From positions 154,083 through 218,082 of the forward strand of contig QANU01095112.1 of NCBI GenBank assembly GCA_003254905.1: 64,000 nucleotides of DNA, given 5' to 3'. The stretch comes from Nissolia schottii. Its lineage: Eukaryota > Streptophyta > Magnoliopsida > Fabales > Fabaceae. Within the stretch, counting starts at the first letter, position 1. Each line of letters starts with the position of its first letter. Below are positions 49,838 through 62,714 of the stretch, one piece after another. The notes under the pieces were generated by a model that made no database searches, was not told where the DNA came from, and saw only the letters and a list, made by a program, of their open reading frames with translations. The translations under genes were made by a program, and so were the position numbers.

Positions 49838-50467
49838 CACTTTATCTTTCTGTACTGATCTGGTTCTTACATTCATTATTATCTTCATTTATTAACCTTG
49901 GTCATAGCACAGTCTCTAGTGGTCTATCCTCGTGATGCATGCACGACTCGTTACTCATGTCCTCGTTCTCTGCACCCTTAGGTGGCTCATAGTAACACAA
50001 ATAGCATTATAAACTTATCACATAAACTTCTACTGCTAAGTGCTTGTTGGAATATATGGGACCTTGAAAGCCCCTATTTGCAAACCATGTAGCCGTTCAC
50101 AGGAACCTCCGCGGAACCCATCAGTGACTCTCCAAGAAGATACTCCGCAGCTCTAAGGGACCACTCCGTAACTCCGGGGAACCTCTGCGGAACCCACTCA
50201 GAACTACTCCCGGTGCCACTCAGCAACTCCACGTAACCTCCTCAACACTTTAGGGATCCTCCGCGGAACCCTACTCAGCACCATTCCTTGGTGCCCACTC
50301 AGCACTCTTCACGTAATACTCTTAGTCCTCCAGGGATCCTCCGCGGAACCCCAACCAGAACCGTTCTTGGTTCTCACTCAACTCTCCAGGTAATCCTCTC
50401 AGCGTACTTTAGGGATCCTCCGCAGAACCCTTCTGCACCATTCCTAGTGTTCACCCAGCACACTCCT
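49838..50467. repeat. Spacer with degenerate GGGATCCTCCGCGGAACCC repeats
   Basis: From about 50090 the core GGGATCCTCCGCGGAACCC and shortened forms recur every 75-110 bases, alternating with CACTCAGCA(A/C)-type segments. The left part (49838-50090) is unremarkable. No gene; the origin is unknown. Confidence 0.7.
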
Positions 50468-53454
50468 CTGACGCATATTCAACTCCTTCTGGTCAAACAG
50501 GTATTTCAGACTTTTGTGATCTGAATATACCTCAAACCGAACTCCATACAAATAATGCCTCCATATCTTAAGTGCAAAAACTACCGCGGCCAACTCTAGA
50601 TCATGCGTAGGATAGTTTACCTCATGCTGCTTCACTTGTCTAGAGGCATAGGCTATCACTTGGTGACTTTGCATCAGCACACATCCAAGTCCAGCACCTG
50701 ACGCATCACAGTATACCTCGAAAGGTTTTCGGGGATCAGGCAGCACTAGTACTGGAGCGGTGGTCAATCTCTCCTTCAGCTCACAGAAACTTTGTTCACA
50801 TTCTGCAGACCAAACCATCTTTGCTCCTTTCTTGGTCAACTTCGTCAACGGCAAAGCAAGCTGTGAGAATCCCTGAATAAATCTCCAATAATATCCAACA
50901 AATCCCAAAAAGCTCTGTAACTCGGTCACTGAAGTGGGTCTCTCCCATGTTCTGACCGCTTCAACCTTACTGGGATCCACTGATACTCACTGGTCTGAGA
51001 TCACATGACCAAGAAACTGCACCTTCCTGGCCCAGAACTCACATTTAGAGAGCTTGGCGTACAACTTCTTGGCTCTTAGAATCTCCAACACTATCTGCAG
51101 ATGTCTAGTGTGCTCCTCTTCATTCTTCGAGTACACTAAAATGTCATCGATAAAGACAATGACGCAGTCATCCAGATACTCGCAGAAGATCCTATGCATA
51201 TAATCTATAAAAATCGCGGGAGCATTCGTCAATCCGAAAGATATTACCGTAAACTCATAATGTCCATAACGGGATCGGAACGCCGTCTTAGCTATGTCCT
51301 CCTCCTGTACTCTAATCTGGTGATAACCAGACCGTAAGTCAATCCTCGAAAAGACCTTGGCATCCTTCAGCTGGTCTAGAAGATCATCGATCCTAGGCAG
51401 TGGATACTTGTACTTAATTGTCACCTTATTCAATTGCCTGTAATCGACACACATTCTCATAGTGCCGTCCTTTTTCTTCACAAATAACACCGGTGCTCCC
51501 CACGGTGATGCACTTGGCCGAATGAACTGCTTCCCCAATAATTCCTCTAACTGCCTTTTCAACTCCTGCAGTTCCAACGGAGACATATGATACGGCGCAA
51601 TGGAAATAGGTCCAGCGCCTGGCACCAGATTAATAGAAAACTCTACCTCCCGCTTCGGTGGAAACACCAGAATGTCATCAGGAAAAACATCTGGATAGTC
51701 CCGAACCACAGAAATATTCTTAACTTCCTGCTTTGCAACCAATACTTCCGACGATGCAAAGAAAACATACCCCTGATCTTTTAACTGACAGCAATAAAGA
51801 ATTGGCAACTCCTCCTCTAAAGCTACTGAGCTGGTAACCGTAGAGGAAAAAGTAACCAACTTCCTGGTACAGTCAAGAACAACCTGGTTAGCATTCAGCC
51901 AATCCATCCCTAGTATCACATTCAGTCCTACTAGGGGAAGACAGATTAAATCAGCCACGAACTCTCTTTCTTGCAGCTGAAAAGGACATCGCAAACACAC
52001 TTGACAAGTCTTAACCGGCGGTGCAGTGGGTGTAGATACAGCAAGCGTATACGGCAGTGTCGTAGGAGATAACTGCAACTCCTCCACACTATCATAGGAG
52101 ATAAAGGAGTGTGACACTCCAGAATCATACAATACAATCAAAGTCCTCCCATAAAGAGTGCACTTACCCAAAATCATACCATCTCCCTTCTGAACTTCCT
52201 CAGCTGCCATGGTGAACACTCTACCCTGACGCTGAGTGGACGGCGGAGCTACTGGACAATCTTTCACAAAATGGCCCACCTTCCCACATCTGAAACAAAC
52301 TCCTTGACCTACTAAGCACTCTCCAGAATGTCCCCTGCCGCATTTTGGACAAGGTGTACGGGGATCGGCTCGCTGCTAAGCCTCTGGCGTGCTACGACTC
52401 GGAGTACCTGATGATGACGGTCTCACTGCTGGGGATCCTGCTCCCACTGGCCCTGCTCTAGGCTGACTCTGAGCTCTCCCTGTTCCTTGTTGTGGCCTCG
52501 GTGGATACTGACCTCTGGCCCTTCCTGCAACTGATGCCTGAAACGGTACCCTCTTCCTCTGCTCTGTCTGGGAACTGCCGGAACCATCAAACCTCCTCTT
52601 GAACCTCTCACTGCCCTGAGCTAAATCTCGATTGGCTTCCTCCTGAGCCAGACAAGTGTTAACGAAGGTGGCATAATCTCGGACACCAGCTACATTCAGG
52701 AAGACCCTCAATTCTGGCTTTAGCCCTCGCTGGTACTTTGCACATTTCCAGCCTTCACTCGGATGCAACCTATACGTCGGTGAATACCTGCAAAGTTTCT
52801 CAAACTTCACCGTATACTCTGCCACCGTCATAGTTCCCTGTTTGAGCTCCAAGAACTCTGCCTCCTTTCTGTCTTGCAGCTCCTGTGGAAAGTACTTGTT
52901 CAGAAACACCTCCTTGAACCTGTTCCAAGTCACCTAACCCTCATCTTGTTCAAACTGGGGCTTGGTTGTGTCCCACCATTCCCCTGCTGCTCCCTCTAAC
53001 TTTCTGGAAGCAAACTTAACCTTCTGCTGCTCCGTGCATCAAATGTCCTCAAAGATCTGCTCCAACTTCCTAATCCAGCCATGGACCAGTTCAGGGTCCA
53101 TCATGCCTTCAAACACCAGTGGGTTAGCTCGAGAAAAATCCCGATACTTCAAGGCCTTGACCTCCTGAGCTGTCTGAGGAGTATCGCGTTGAGCATTAGA
53201 GGCTGCCATCAGTGCGGTAGCCTGGGCTATCTCCCTAAGAACATCTGCAAGCTCTGCAGACTCCGGGGTGCGCTATGTATTGTCCCTGCGGGGCGACATA
53301 TCTAATATGTAGTACATGCACAGTTTCGAGGTGATCAGTCTCAAGAGAGGCAAGTACATAGGAACTTAGCATATACCACTTAGCTGGAACATACACCGTA
53401 ATCATGCTCGAAAGCATAGTGCAGCTCAGTCCTCGGGCTCTTTTGGACCAAACT

Positions 53455-53466
53455 GCTCTGATACCA
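53455..53466 (-). other. Primer-binding site of chromovirus B
   Basis: TGGTATCAGAGC on the minus strand, two bases inside the 5' LTR end at 53469. Confidence 0.9.
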
Positions 53467-54703
53467 AATGAAACACCCTAGCTAACTGTTTACCCGTACG
53501 TAGTAAACAATGCTCACTAGGTTGTTTTCTACCTGGTCGGAATACCTTAGTCCATAGTTATCTTTTGAAAATAGTTACTTAAGAAAATAGGGACCAATTT
53601 TAAACTTTTCATTTGCATTGAATAAATATGAAAATAGAGTCATGTGTTGGAAGGAACAAACATAACAAAGCGTATACCAGTATAGTAACAACACTTCTAA
53701 TATACATCCATGTGGTCCATCATAACAGTCACATAGTTATATCTACAATACATAGGATACAAGTAACATGTACATAAACTAAAATATCATAACATGGATC
53801 TAAACTACATAACATCAAAATACAAGGGCTACTGGAATGCTAATCAGTATGCCCTTAGCAAAATCTGAACATCTATCTATCTCTGGGCTCATATCCTGTC
53901 ATGGCTGCTCATGGCTCAGCCGGCGGCTCATCTGCGTCCTCAAAGTAGGAATCATCTTCGGTACCTGAAGTCATAAGGCAGTGGGAATGAGAACTGTAGG
54001 TTCTCATTGGAAATAACTTTAGTTCTTGAGTCTCGTCTCATATTAGGTCAGACTTCAAGCCGCTCAGAGATTTCTAAGTGAACAGGCATACTAAACATCC
54101 TACTAATTATTATCTGGCCTAAGTTCTGAACGGCTTTATCTACATTACTATGTGATACGGGAACTACTCTTGCTTACTACGTTCTCGTGCTTATTAACAG
54201 TTCGTGTACATACCTAGCCGTCTCGAGCGTGCTCTTGACGGTAATGACAAAACAGCATAACAGCAGAATCATATATCTCAGATATTCAGACATAACAGAG
54301 TAAACATGCTTGATAATCATGCCTAACAGAATGTATATATGCATAACAGAATAACCTGCATAACAGAATAAACCTGCTTTTGGAATATATGTTATTCCCA
54401 CCATAGTAATGCCCTCTGTTGACATTAGTATGACGGAATAACCTCGCACCCTCAGTGTAGGCCCTATTTGAACCTTCCTGCAGTGGGCTTTCACCTGCCG
54501 TGTGCCCCTTCGGGACCCTTCGACAGTGGGCGGATATTGTACCCCCACCTTAGCTTGCCCCCTTTCGACAATGCAAAGGTGTGGTAACCGCACACTTCCA
54601 GGTATGCCATATCGACACCACCTGTGGCGGGCTTCCACATTCAGGATACTTCTTTGACCTCCTGGAGTGGGATCATGGTTGGGCTCTCGTGATCACGGCC
54701 TTT

Positions 54704-54810
54704 TCAGCATTTGGCATTTAGCCTGTTCAGCACTGGGCATTTAGCCCTTTTCAGCATTGGGCATTTGGCCCTTTTCAGCATTGGGCATTTGGCCCTTTTC
54801 AGCATTTCTG
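54704..54810 (-). repeat. LTR minisatellite, about 24-bp unit
   Basis: About four to five copies of CAGCATTGGGCATTTGGCCC plus four T-rich bases. Confidence 0.9.
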
Positions 54811-55054
54811 ACTTTTCTGTACCTGCAGCATGGCATACTTGTTTCCTATGGTTCATTTTAGAATCTTTACTTATCTCAGAGTTATTTCTAATCCTTTAAA
54901 TGCTACGCATTATATCACAGACTACATGAAATTCATATTCTTCTCATATTCACATATGGCATGTACTTCATACATTTCAATTATCAATCATAGCTATGGC
55001 ATTAAGTAGCAGACTATGTGCCTCAAAAGGGGTTCCATAAACATTCTGGTCTCA

Positions 55055-55350
55055 AGCCGCTCAGCGGAAACTGTTGTCTGCTCAGCGGTTTGAGCTCTAG
55101 CGCTCAGCTCTGAAAACATTTTCGCTCAGCGGTAGGAGTCTTATCGCTCAGCGGTAAGAGTCACATCGCTCAGCGGTCTGACAACTTTTTAAAATGTCTC
55201 CACCGACTCTTATCCTTTAACAAAAATATCTTTTCGGATTTATCTTTATCCACGTGGACTTCAGACCGCTCAGCGGTAGCCGCCTTCCGCTCAGCGCTCT
55301 GGAGTTCACGTGCATTCCGCTCAACGGTGCCAGAGGATCGCTCAGCGGTC
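55055..55350 (-). repeat. GCTCAGCG octamer cluster
   Basis: Eight exact copies and two variants, at irregular spacing of about 20-90 bases. Confidence 0.88.
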
Positions 55351-56338
55351 ACTGGGCGAAACTGAAAACCGAATGCACCATTTCTTCCATTTTTTCCTCC
55401 TTGCTTCCATGGAACCCTACTTGAGTTTTACACATATTTCACACATAATAATCCTATCTAATCCAGGTCACAAGACCCTTCAGAATCATCTTCCTAAGCC
55501 CTAGCATCATTTCTAACATATATGATCATATAATCAAAGAACCATCAAACATGCACATAATCACATAAACATCATTCACCGTCAAAGAGGTGAGGAACTA
55601 GAGTTACCCACTTCCTAAAGAGCTTGTTGATGATGGAAAAAGGATGAACTTGAAGCTTTACTTGCTTGCTTGAGTTCTTTTGCCAAGAAAGGATGAAAAC
55701 TTAGGTTATGGAGATTTAGGGTTATGGAACTTGATGTTCTTGCTTCCAAATGAAGAGAAAATCCTAGCCTTGATACTAGCTTGTCTCCTTGATGAGTTTA
55801 AGAGTGAATTATGATGATGAAAAGCAAAGGATGATGGTTGAACTTTGGTGGAGCTTTGGAACTTTGCTTATGGCATAGAAGATGATGAGTTTTGCTTTGA
55901 GTGTGTTTTGTGTGTGTGTGTGGCTTCGGGTGAAGGGGCTGGCCGTGGGGGAAAATATTTGTCCCTTGGTCATCTATGCTTTATTTTTCTCTGTGTGTTT
56001 TCGGTCGTGTTCGCTCATTAACGATTTATGTACGGAAGTCCTAAAAATATTTCGGACATACCGTTGTGACCTATTAATTTTTCTTGTTAATATTTAAATC
56101 TTGGTTAAGATATTCTTGAATTTATTTTCATATCAATGTATTTTACAGACTCCTTTGAGTCGTGATTAAATTCGAAGAATAACCTAATATCGACCCGAAC
56201 GTCACCGGACGCCACGAGATCGCAAAATTATTATTTTAACTAATATTACAGGAATAAAATTAATATTTAAATTTTATTTCATTTCTTAATTATTTATTAT
56301 GTGACATTTTACTGAAGGGAAAAAGTCGGGTTGTTACA

Positions 56339-56796
56339 CAGACTATGCAGGAGATAGAATTGATAGACGAAGCACAAGTGGATTGTGTTGCTTCGTTGGA
56401 AAATCATTGGTTTCTTGGAATAGCAAGAAACAAATTACAGTTGCCTTGTCAACTGCAGAAGCTGAGTACATGGCAGCTTCTAGTTGCTGCTCTCAATTAT
56501 TATGGATGAAACATCAACTGCTTGACTATAACTTGCACTATATAAATATTCCTCTTTTATGTGACAATATGAGTGCTATTAATCTATCAAAAAACCCTGT
56601 ACTACATTCTAGAACAAAACATATTGAAATTAGGCATCATTTTATCAGAGAACATGTTCAAAAAGGAAATATTGACATCCAATTTGTGAACTCTGATAAT
56701 CAACTCGTCAATCTTCTTACAAAACCACTACTGGAAGAAAGATTTTGCACGCTTAGAAAAGAGATTGGCATAACTTGTATATCTGATCTAACATAA
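56339..56796 (+). mobile_element. Ty1/copia RNase H segment
   Basis: The sequence reads DYAGDRIDRRSTSG, ALSTAEAEYMAAS and TKHIEIRHHFIREHV, the standard end of a Ty1/copia pol RNase H. It starts abruptly at the LTR of chromovirus B; the earlier copia domains are not found on the other side of B. Confidence 0.92.
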
Positions 56797-59700
56797 AAAT
56801 GTTTTAAAACAATTTCTGTAATGTGAATGATTATCTCTAATTGTAAATCTTATTTGTATTAACATATATGTGACTGCTCTCTCTTGCTAGAACAGAAGCT
56901 GCTAACATGTAAGTAATTAGTTCAGTATCTGCACATATTATGACATATATGGGAAATTATTCATCGATGTTATTCTTAATCAACATAACCAAATATGCTG
57001 TGATTTTTTTCCTCTAAGAACAAGAGTGAAAATTTTTCTTTCATAATTTCTCTTTTAAACTAATTTTTCGTGGTATTACAAATGTTTATTCATTATGTCT
57101 ATGAATGCTTAAAATATAGATGTATATATTCGCTTAAAAAAGGACATTTACTGTGATTACATAATTTTTGTGTAAATTGTGTTCTTAAAAGGGAAGAGCA
57201 ACAATCTAATATAACTGACTCTTTGTTTCTAGACAAATCACGTTTTTCTCTTACAATTTATGACAAGAGTAAAAAAAAATTTCTTACTTATGACTATTAA
57301 TTGCTAATAAAAATATGTACTTTCAGGGGAATAGCAAGAGTAAAGCTTCACGTTTTCTTTCATGCCCACCTTCTTACATTTCTTTTATTTCCAAATGGCA
57401 TAATTATTTATTGTGATTTAAATATGAAATTTTCATGAGTATCCCTTTACAAATCAACATGCCCAACAGGTATTTTCTTTACTCTTGATGACAATTTTTT
57501 TCTAAAAATATCTCATTTATTCTTATGTCTAAGAAGGAAGATAACCACAATATTATATATGTCATTTATATACATCTCTTCCTCCCAAAATAATATATTT
57601 TTTACATCTCCCAAAGTCTGCATATCACGCCCCCTTATGTACTATTCTCCTCACTTTTTATGTGTCCAAAGAGCTCTTGTCAAATCTCTTACACTCCCAT
57701 TGTCACATCTTTTCACCTCTCACATCCCACACTTTTTCATCACACTTCAATTAGCCAAAACCACTCACCAAACCGCACATCTCCTCTTCATCATCCAAAC
57801 TTCATCTTCTTCTCCTCTATTTTTTTACAAACACTCTCTTCTTCCAAACATCCAAAAAAAAATGGTAAGAATTAAGATGAAGGCACAAGGTCCTCACCTC
57901 CCTGGCTCACGTCCCCGCCGCCGCGCCCGTGGAGAGATTGTCACACCAACCCCTTCACCTACCTCATCTCCACCTCACATGTCCACTTCTCCTCCACCCA
58001 CAGCTCCACCACACTCTCCACCACCTGCTCCATCTGAACAATCTCACCCTCCTACTCAAACAAGATACAAAAGAAAAGCCAACTGCTTCCCATCACCACC
58101 TTCCTCTCCAAAGTATCACCGTCCAGGCAAGGAGCCTGCCACCGGTAATGGTAACTCACCTATATCTTCCCACTCTACTCATCACGACCCTTCATACTAT
58201 TTTTCATCAAAAACAGCCGAACAAGCCTTTTTAAACAATTTTTCAACCAGAAAAATCACCACTCCCCACATAGTGGATTTACAAAAATTCACCAATAAAA
58301 ACCTTGATTTTTCAAAAAAAATTTATACCTAGAAATGGCAAAACCTATTCCTCCTCCATAAACCTATTTACCCTAGACTTATCCGCATGTTCTTTGCCAA
58401 TCTAGTGGATAATGGTGACACTATATGCTCCTATATATTTGGTGTCCAAATGGTCTTAACTCCATCACTCATAGCCTCACTGCTGCACGTTCCTCATAAC
58501 TGCACTGAGATGTTTCTCAGTCACAAATGGGATTCTACTCTCCCATTCTCTTTTAATGATGTTGTTGCTCAACTGGTTGAAAACCCTTCCATGCTTTCTG
58601 GAAGAAAAAATTACATCTACTGCCCTCAACCATGCTCATCGTCAACTCCATCGCATCGTTACTCATGTCATTCTTCCTCGCCAGGGAAGCTTTGACAAAG
58701 TAACAATGATGGACGCTGCTCTACTCTTTTGTTTAATTAATAATATCCAGATAAGTTTTCCCTACCTTTTTTCTCCGCCACATTCTAACATGTTCCTTAT
58801 CCTCTCAATCCCTTCCTTATGGGATGTTTTTGACGTGCTTATTTGAATACTTTAACATTAACCTAACCAAGGAACATCATACAGAAGCAAAAAATACAAT
58901 GTATGGCAAAAACGACAAAGGAAAAAGAAAACAAAAAGCTTCCTTGGACACTGATGAGTCCATGTCCTCAGATTCCTCCCACTCTACTCTGAAGAAAAAA
59001 GTCACCCCAAAAAATCCAAAATCAAGCAGTTCTTACTTCAAATTCTGAAGGAGATCTCATGCATCCAGACCACCATCTCCGAACTCTCCAAAACGCAGAC
59101 TGATGCAAGAAAGAAAGTTTTGAAAGAGTTCAAACATGGGACAGCACAAGTGAAGCACCTGCACTCAACGATCAAGAATACTCTCTCTTCAGAATCCGAA
59201 TCCTCGGACAACAACTAAATTTTGTTTTTATCTAGACATCTTTATTTCTGTTTTAATTGACTTGCCAAGACCTCTGAGTCTTGCTCCCAAACATTTCTGC
59301 ATTGTAATATTTAACCTTAAATCTATCTCAATGTTGCTATCTACTTGTATACCTTTTACTATGCTCTCTACAGAACTAATGGTCCCTTGATGACAAAAGA
59401 GGGAGAATAAACGAAGCAACTCATCAAGAAAGATCGACAGGTAAAACATTAGGTATAAACAGAACTTATGCCTACTTGTCTCCTCAAATTTTTCTTTAAC
59501 TTATCTCCTGAAACTTTTTGAACTTGTCTCCTCAATTTTTTTTTTGTCTCTTGAAACTTTTCGAACTTGTCTCCTCAAATTATTTTCAACTTGTCTCCTG
59601 AAACTTTTAACTTATCTCCAAAAATAATTCTTCCTATGTGATTAAAACGTTACTTATAAAAAAAATTGTTTTACACTAAAATCACATATAAACACTGCAC

Positions 59701-60157
59701 ATGCATACACATTCACTCAAACTTTCAAACTATAAATGGAGACTATCCAAGTCATTGTATGTTATATGTGAAGATTGAACTTGAATGGACTTGGATTATC
59801 TCATTGCATGTCTATGTATGCTTGCATGTGTGTGAGGCCCACCTTGTATCTTCCTTTTCTCGTTAAAAAAAGAGGAAGAAATCAAGAAGGGCTAAATTCA
59901 AAATTATTCACCTATAAGTGAATTCAGTTATCTTGAATTTCTGAAAGAAGAAATCAAGATAATACTGAGGCTCAAACAGAAACTCCAGAATAATACAATT
60001 CTGTCAAAATTGATTGATAAGAAGTCAAATATTCTGGTTACACAAGAAAAGCCACGATTGAGGGGGAACACACATTAAGGGGGAGAAAATTAGCCAAATG
60101 AGGTAAATTTAAAATCTTCTCAAATTCCTCTTAAATGTTTGTCATCAAGGGGGAGAT
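56797..60157 (+). mobile_element. Sirevirus-type 3' region with extra ORF zone
   Basis: An unusually long region between pol and the 3' LTR, as in SIRE/Maximus elements, which may carry an envelope-like frame there. Coding-like pieces lie at 57860-58330 (basic start, then Pro/Ser-rich) and 58387-59048 (MFFANLVDNGDTICSYIFGV). I recall similar sequence in plant proteins labelled 'putative plant transposon protein'. Several breaks. The zone ends with three purine tracts (about 60060, 60080 and 60147-60156); AAGGGGGAGA directly precedes the LTR. Confidence 0.65.
59476..59635 (+). repeat. CTTGTCTCCTGAAACTTTT-type repeat
   Basis: Six to seven alternating copies of ACTTGTCTCCTCAAATTT and ACTTATCTCCTGAAACTT. 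A related block in both orientations is in the LTR at 61463-61515. Confidence 0.8.
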
Positions 60158-61590
60158 TGTTGATTAAATTTGTAAAATAAAATTGATGATGACAAACATT
60201 GCATGAACATTCTAATATGTGTGCTAGTGTTTCAGGATAAAATTAATTAGCAATATTATCTCCTCTTGTCCCAAGTTAGCAGTTATAATATCTCAAGGAA
60301 AATAAAAAAAGAAAGGAACTATGGACAGTAAGAATTTCGGACAGCATGGATGTGGCTGAAAGTTTGTCAGCAAAGTTTAAAATTGACAAGATGTGACAAA
60401 TGAGAAATAAAGGAAACACACTGACAAAGCAAGACTTTAGGTAGAAGATTCAAGAAATAAGTTTGAAAAAGGAAAGAAGTGGAAAACGTGATTCAAGGAA
60501 AAAGTGGTCAGCACATTTTGAAAAAGGAAGAAAGAGAAACAAATCAAAAGCTATCAAAGTACACACTTCCTTCAAGAAACAAAAAAGGCTATAATATAGC
60601 CACGAGTAAGTAAATGATAAAGGACAAAGAAATATCTCTTCAATAAAATAAAAAAAGAAGAAAGAATCACGTGGAGAATACTCACCAAAACAGAAAGCAA
60701 AAATAATGAAACAAAATCTGCTTCCAACGAGCTAAACAACGTGAAGTGTGCAAAAAGGAGGAAAGCAAAAATCACAATCTCTTCCCAACGGTCACACGAA
60801 GGTGATGGATACAAAGTTGGAAAAACAACATTCTTGGAGCAAGAAGCTCTCTTCTCCAACGGACAAAAGAGAAAAACATCAAGCTGATTGAACAAAAAAT
60901 AAGAAAGCACAAGAGTTATGGGAAGGAGGAATCATGGAAAAATGACAAAAATAGAGGAGCAAATCTTGAGCTTCAATACTCAAGAGTCAAGCATAAAAGA
61001 GCCATCCCTCATCACTCAGAAATCAAGACACAAGAGCAAAAAAAGACCCTTAGCGATATTCCTTCTCAAGAGCTTCACATACAATCTTATTTCTTTCTGA
61101 TTATTTTGGGTTTATACTTTGATTTGAAGTTTTGAGTGTCTTCAGTGTTTTGGAAAATATTTATCATTTGAAAATTGTTTTTGGCGAGTAACAGAGAGCT
61201 TGAGAGAAATGTTTTGCTTCAAGTTTCTGTTTTGGTTTGAAAAAAAATTCCTGAGTGAAAGGAGTTATTGTTTTGTCTTTGTACTTGAAATTGGTATGAA
61301 AGAAAATTGATTTTGGCGTTTGAAGAACTGGACTTAGATTCCCGTTAAGGAATCGAACCAGTATAAATCTCTGTGTGAATTTTCTTTCCCTTCTATCTTT
61401 TACATACTCTGTTCTTAAAATTATTCAGTTTTCATTTTTGAGAAATTAAGTTTTTTTTGAAAACTTGTCTCCCAGAAAACTAGGAGATATCTCCTGAAAT
61501 TTTAGGAGACAAATTTTAAAAGAACAATTTTTTTAAAACCCTTGCTTAGATTCAACCCCCCTTCTCTAAGCCACACAAAACCATCAAACT
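60158..61590 (+). mobile_element. 3' LTR of the Sirevirus-type element
   Basis: Starts TGTTGATTAAATTTG right after a purine tract and ends near a 'gattcaaccccccttctc' block (61550-61567), the usual end of SIRE-type LTRs. The exact end (61574-61590) is uncertain. The 5' partner is not in the window. Confidence 0.7.
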
Positions 61591-61840
61591 CAATTTGGGT
61601 ATTCACTGCATATCCGGATGTTTAGTACTTGCACCTCATGTTTAAATTCTTTTACTAAAGAGTGTTATCCCCTTACCATGTTCTTTACCTTAATTTGGAT
61701 TCGAGTATGTCCAAATATATTGACAAAAGAATGTTACCAATTATCAGTTTAATATTTGGCTTCAACTTCATATATGATGTATGTTTCTGAGTGATTCAAT
61801 GGAATGTAACATAAGCAACAATATTCTAATATATCAACAG

Positions 61841-62714
61841 GTTATTATGCAATAAAAAAATTGTTCGCACCAACCAGAGCTTTTTGGCCACAAAGTGAAG
61901 ACCGACACCTGTTTGTAACTATCAAGCTAATAAGGTATGTCATTGATTTATTTACAATAGCTCATCTATAAATAGTTAGTTACAGTTCACACAGCAACCT
62001 ACACACAAATAATGGAGTTATTGTTGTATGCTACATGCTTACACAATAACATTTATGCTAAAAGTTTACATGCTATCTATGTTATGTCTCTTAATATGTT
62101 TGACAATTGTGTGTGTGTGTCTGTTGAATTTGTAAATATATTATAAATTGTAAATTGTATATTAGTGTCACTTTAAATTTACTTATATTATGATATTAGC
62201 TATAAGTGGTTTAAAATATATTTATTAATTAACTCTGTTTGGAATTGTATAGAATGTAGGAGAAATCCCACTTAGTTTCATACAAATGTATGGAAGAACA
62301 TGCCGAGATGTTGTATACTGCATAGATGACAAGGACAACTGCTTCCCATTTAGGATAAGGCCACGTTCAACGATTGCGGTTATAAAAAAAGGGTTTCAAG
62401 ATATATTAAAATTCTACAAACTTAGAGAAAATTTTGTACTTGAGTTATATTATACTGGTAAGGGAATTTTTCATCTAACTCCTAGAGATGAAATGCAATA
62501 CAAGATACAATATAGAAGAGAAATATCTAAAAACATGGCTTTCATTTTTCCCTTTGATATCTATCATAATTTGTATAACTTCATCCACACTCATTTAATT
62601 GAGCCAAACATTCCCAATCTTCCACACGAGAATCCATTCGATGAGCAACGACCTATGGTTCAGCAACAAGATGATCCAGCTAATGTTGAACTGCATCAAC
62701 AACTTGATAGGTAA
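61841..62714 (+). pseudogene. B3-domain (REM-like) gene fragment
   Basis: Exon-like piece 1 (61841-61934) encodes LFAPTRAFWPQSEDRHLFVT. Exon-like piece 2 (62253-62714) encodes NVGEIPLSFIQMYGR, then IKKGFQDILKFYKLRENFVL and LELYYTGKGIFHL. Together they follow the B3 plan: a conserved 'P..F...YG' strand-helix, 'I..G...F...Y.L' and 'F...Y.G...F'. B3 domains bind DNA in plant ARF, LAV and REM transcription factors. Both pieces are bordered by splice-like sites (GTATGT donor, TATAG acceptor), but the phases of the two pieces do not agree, and no start or second domain was found. It is therefore probably a decayed gene or captured fragment. A Helitron 3' end lies 590 bases downstream. A lineage-specific live gene with other exon borders is possible. 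Confidence 0.6.

Larger units (their letters stand above)
50468..56338 (-). mobile_element. Chromovirus B (Tekay/Del-type), partial
   Basis: Minus-strand order: 5' LTR (56338-53469); primer site (53466-53455); gag (about 53400-52380); CCHC knuckle (about 52345-52250); protease with a D-S-G site (near 52140); reverse transcriptase with a FIDD catalytic box (about 51650-51000); RNase H part (about 50980-50470). Integrase and the 3' LTR are not present. It is the same family as chromovirus A and lies inverted next to it. The copy is broken, with about four breaks; age cannot be taken from LTRs because only one exists. Confidence 0.88.
53469..56338 (-). repeat. 5' LTR of chromovirus B
   Basis: 2,870 bases from TGAAACACCCTAGCTAACTG to AAAAAGTCGGGTTGTTACA. 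It is the only gap-free full-length LTR here that is still joined to an internal region. The right flank (from 56339) is Ty1/copia RNase H, so element B or its LTR landed in a copia element. Confidence 0.9.
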
